Source: Gammaproteobacteria bacterium (GTDB lineage Bacteria > Pseudomonadota > Gammaproteobacteria > Pseudomonadales > Halomonadaceae). From it: DNA of 5,381 nucleotides. The position numbers and the translations under genes are program-made. The stretch spans positions 1 through 5,381 of the forward strand of contig JAMCZP010000032.1 in the NCBI GenBank assembly GCA_023485185.1, in the 5' to 3' direction. The notes below the pieces were generated by a model, which saw nothing but the letters and a program-made list of their open reading frames with translations, made no database searches and was not told the DNA's origin. Each line of letters starts with the position of its first letter. The first letter of the stretch is position 1. Below, piece by piece: positions 5,291 through 5,381 of the stretch.

Positions 5291-5381
5291 GTAAGCGCCA
5301 ATAAATCGACACACTTGACCTAGCTGTGTTCTGTCACTTTTTTTCGACGGGCGCCAGGTTCACATTCCAGGGCAGCAGCGT
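5291..5381 (-). mobile_element. IS66-family insertion sequence, transposase-end terminus (runs off window)
   Basis: The element begins at GTAAGCG (5291-5297), the tip typical of IS66-family inverted repeats (5'-GTAA), and continues beyond the window. It contains the end of a transposase whose stop lies 43 bp from the tip, a normal distance for this family. The element reads toward the ATPase-like gene on the same strand, so transcription leaking out of it could reach that gene. Family assignment rests on the tip sequence plus 15 transposase residues, so it is likely but not certain. Confidence 0.65.
5334..5381 (-). CDS. tnpC: IS66-family transposase (TnpC-like), C-terminal 15 codons
   Basis: The minus strand reads TLLPWNVNLAPVEKK and then TGA (5336-5334). 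IS66 DDE transposases typically end with a short segment of the form ...LLPWN..., a few residues before the stop, and this peptide fits it. The other two minus-strand frames stop or lack the motif. The catalytic domain lies outside the window, so activity cannot be judged. Confidence 0.6.
   Translation of the reverse strand, partial: TLLPWNVNLAPVEKK

Overview
The window looks like an accessory, mobile-element-rich stretch of a gammaproteobacterial genome or plasmid. The evidence is a UmuDC pair that aligns end to end with the enterobacterial type, an E. coli-type LexA box, a CueR-type copper promoter and IS66-like terminal sequence. A Halomonas-like host is only a guess from the general feel of the proteins and the mid-range GC.

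Left edge (1-441): the first 49 codons of a copper P-type ATPase (copA-like, minus strand) run off the window, behind a clear CueR-type dyad promoter. Upstream of it is a 66-codon ORF that I do not recognise. Positions 442-981 hold no intact gene. One frame there is interrupted only by amber codons and is probably decayed or fortuitous.

Centre (982-2768): a LexA box precedes umuD (restarted here at 1048, 148 aa) and umuC (GTG start at 1491, 425 aa). The two overlap by four bases and form an SOS-induced translesion polymerase V operon. Catalytic residues of both proteins are present, but the beta-clamp motif of UmuC is degenerate.

Positions 2769-3355 lie between convergent genes and hold no convincing protein gene. 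They contain several inverted repeats: a 78-base hairpin that pairs well only as plus-strand RNA, and a nested 56-base stem-loop. This is the best place in the window for an undescribed RNA or small element.

Right part (3356-5198, minus strand): a 538-codon gene matches, from N to C terminus, a family of AAA+-like ATP-binding proteins common in integrative elements and phage-like islands. Its Walker A lysine and likely arginine finger are missing. It has a good promoter (TTGAAA-N17-CATAAT) and a leader of about 190 nt with two hairpins. The window ends in an insertion sequence of IS66 type: the last 15 codons of its transposase and a GTAAGCG terminus at 5291, reading toward the ATPase-like gene.

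The modules (copper efflux, SOS mutagenesis, mobile-element ATPase-like protein, IS) look like neighbours by transfer rather than one pathway.
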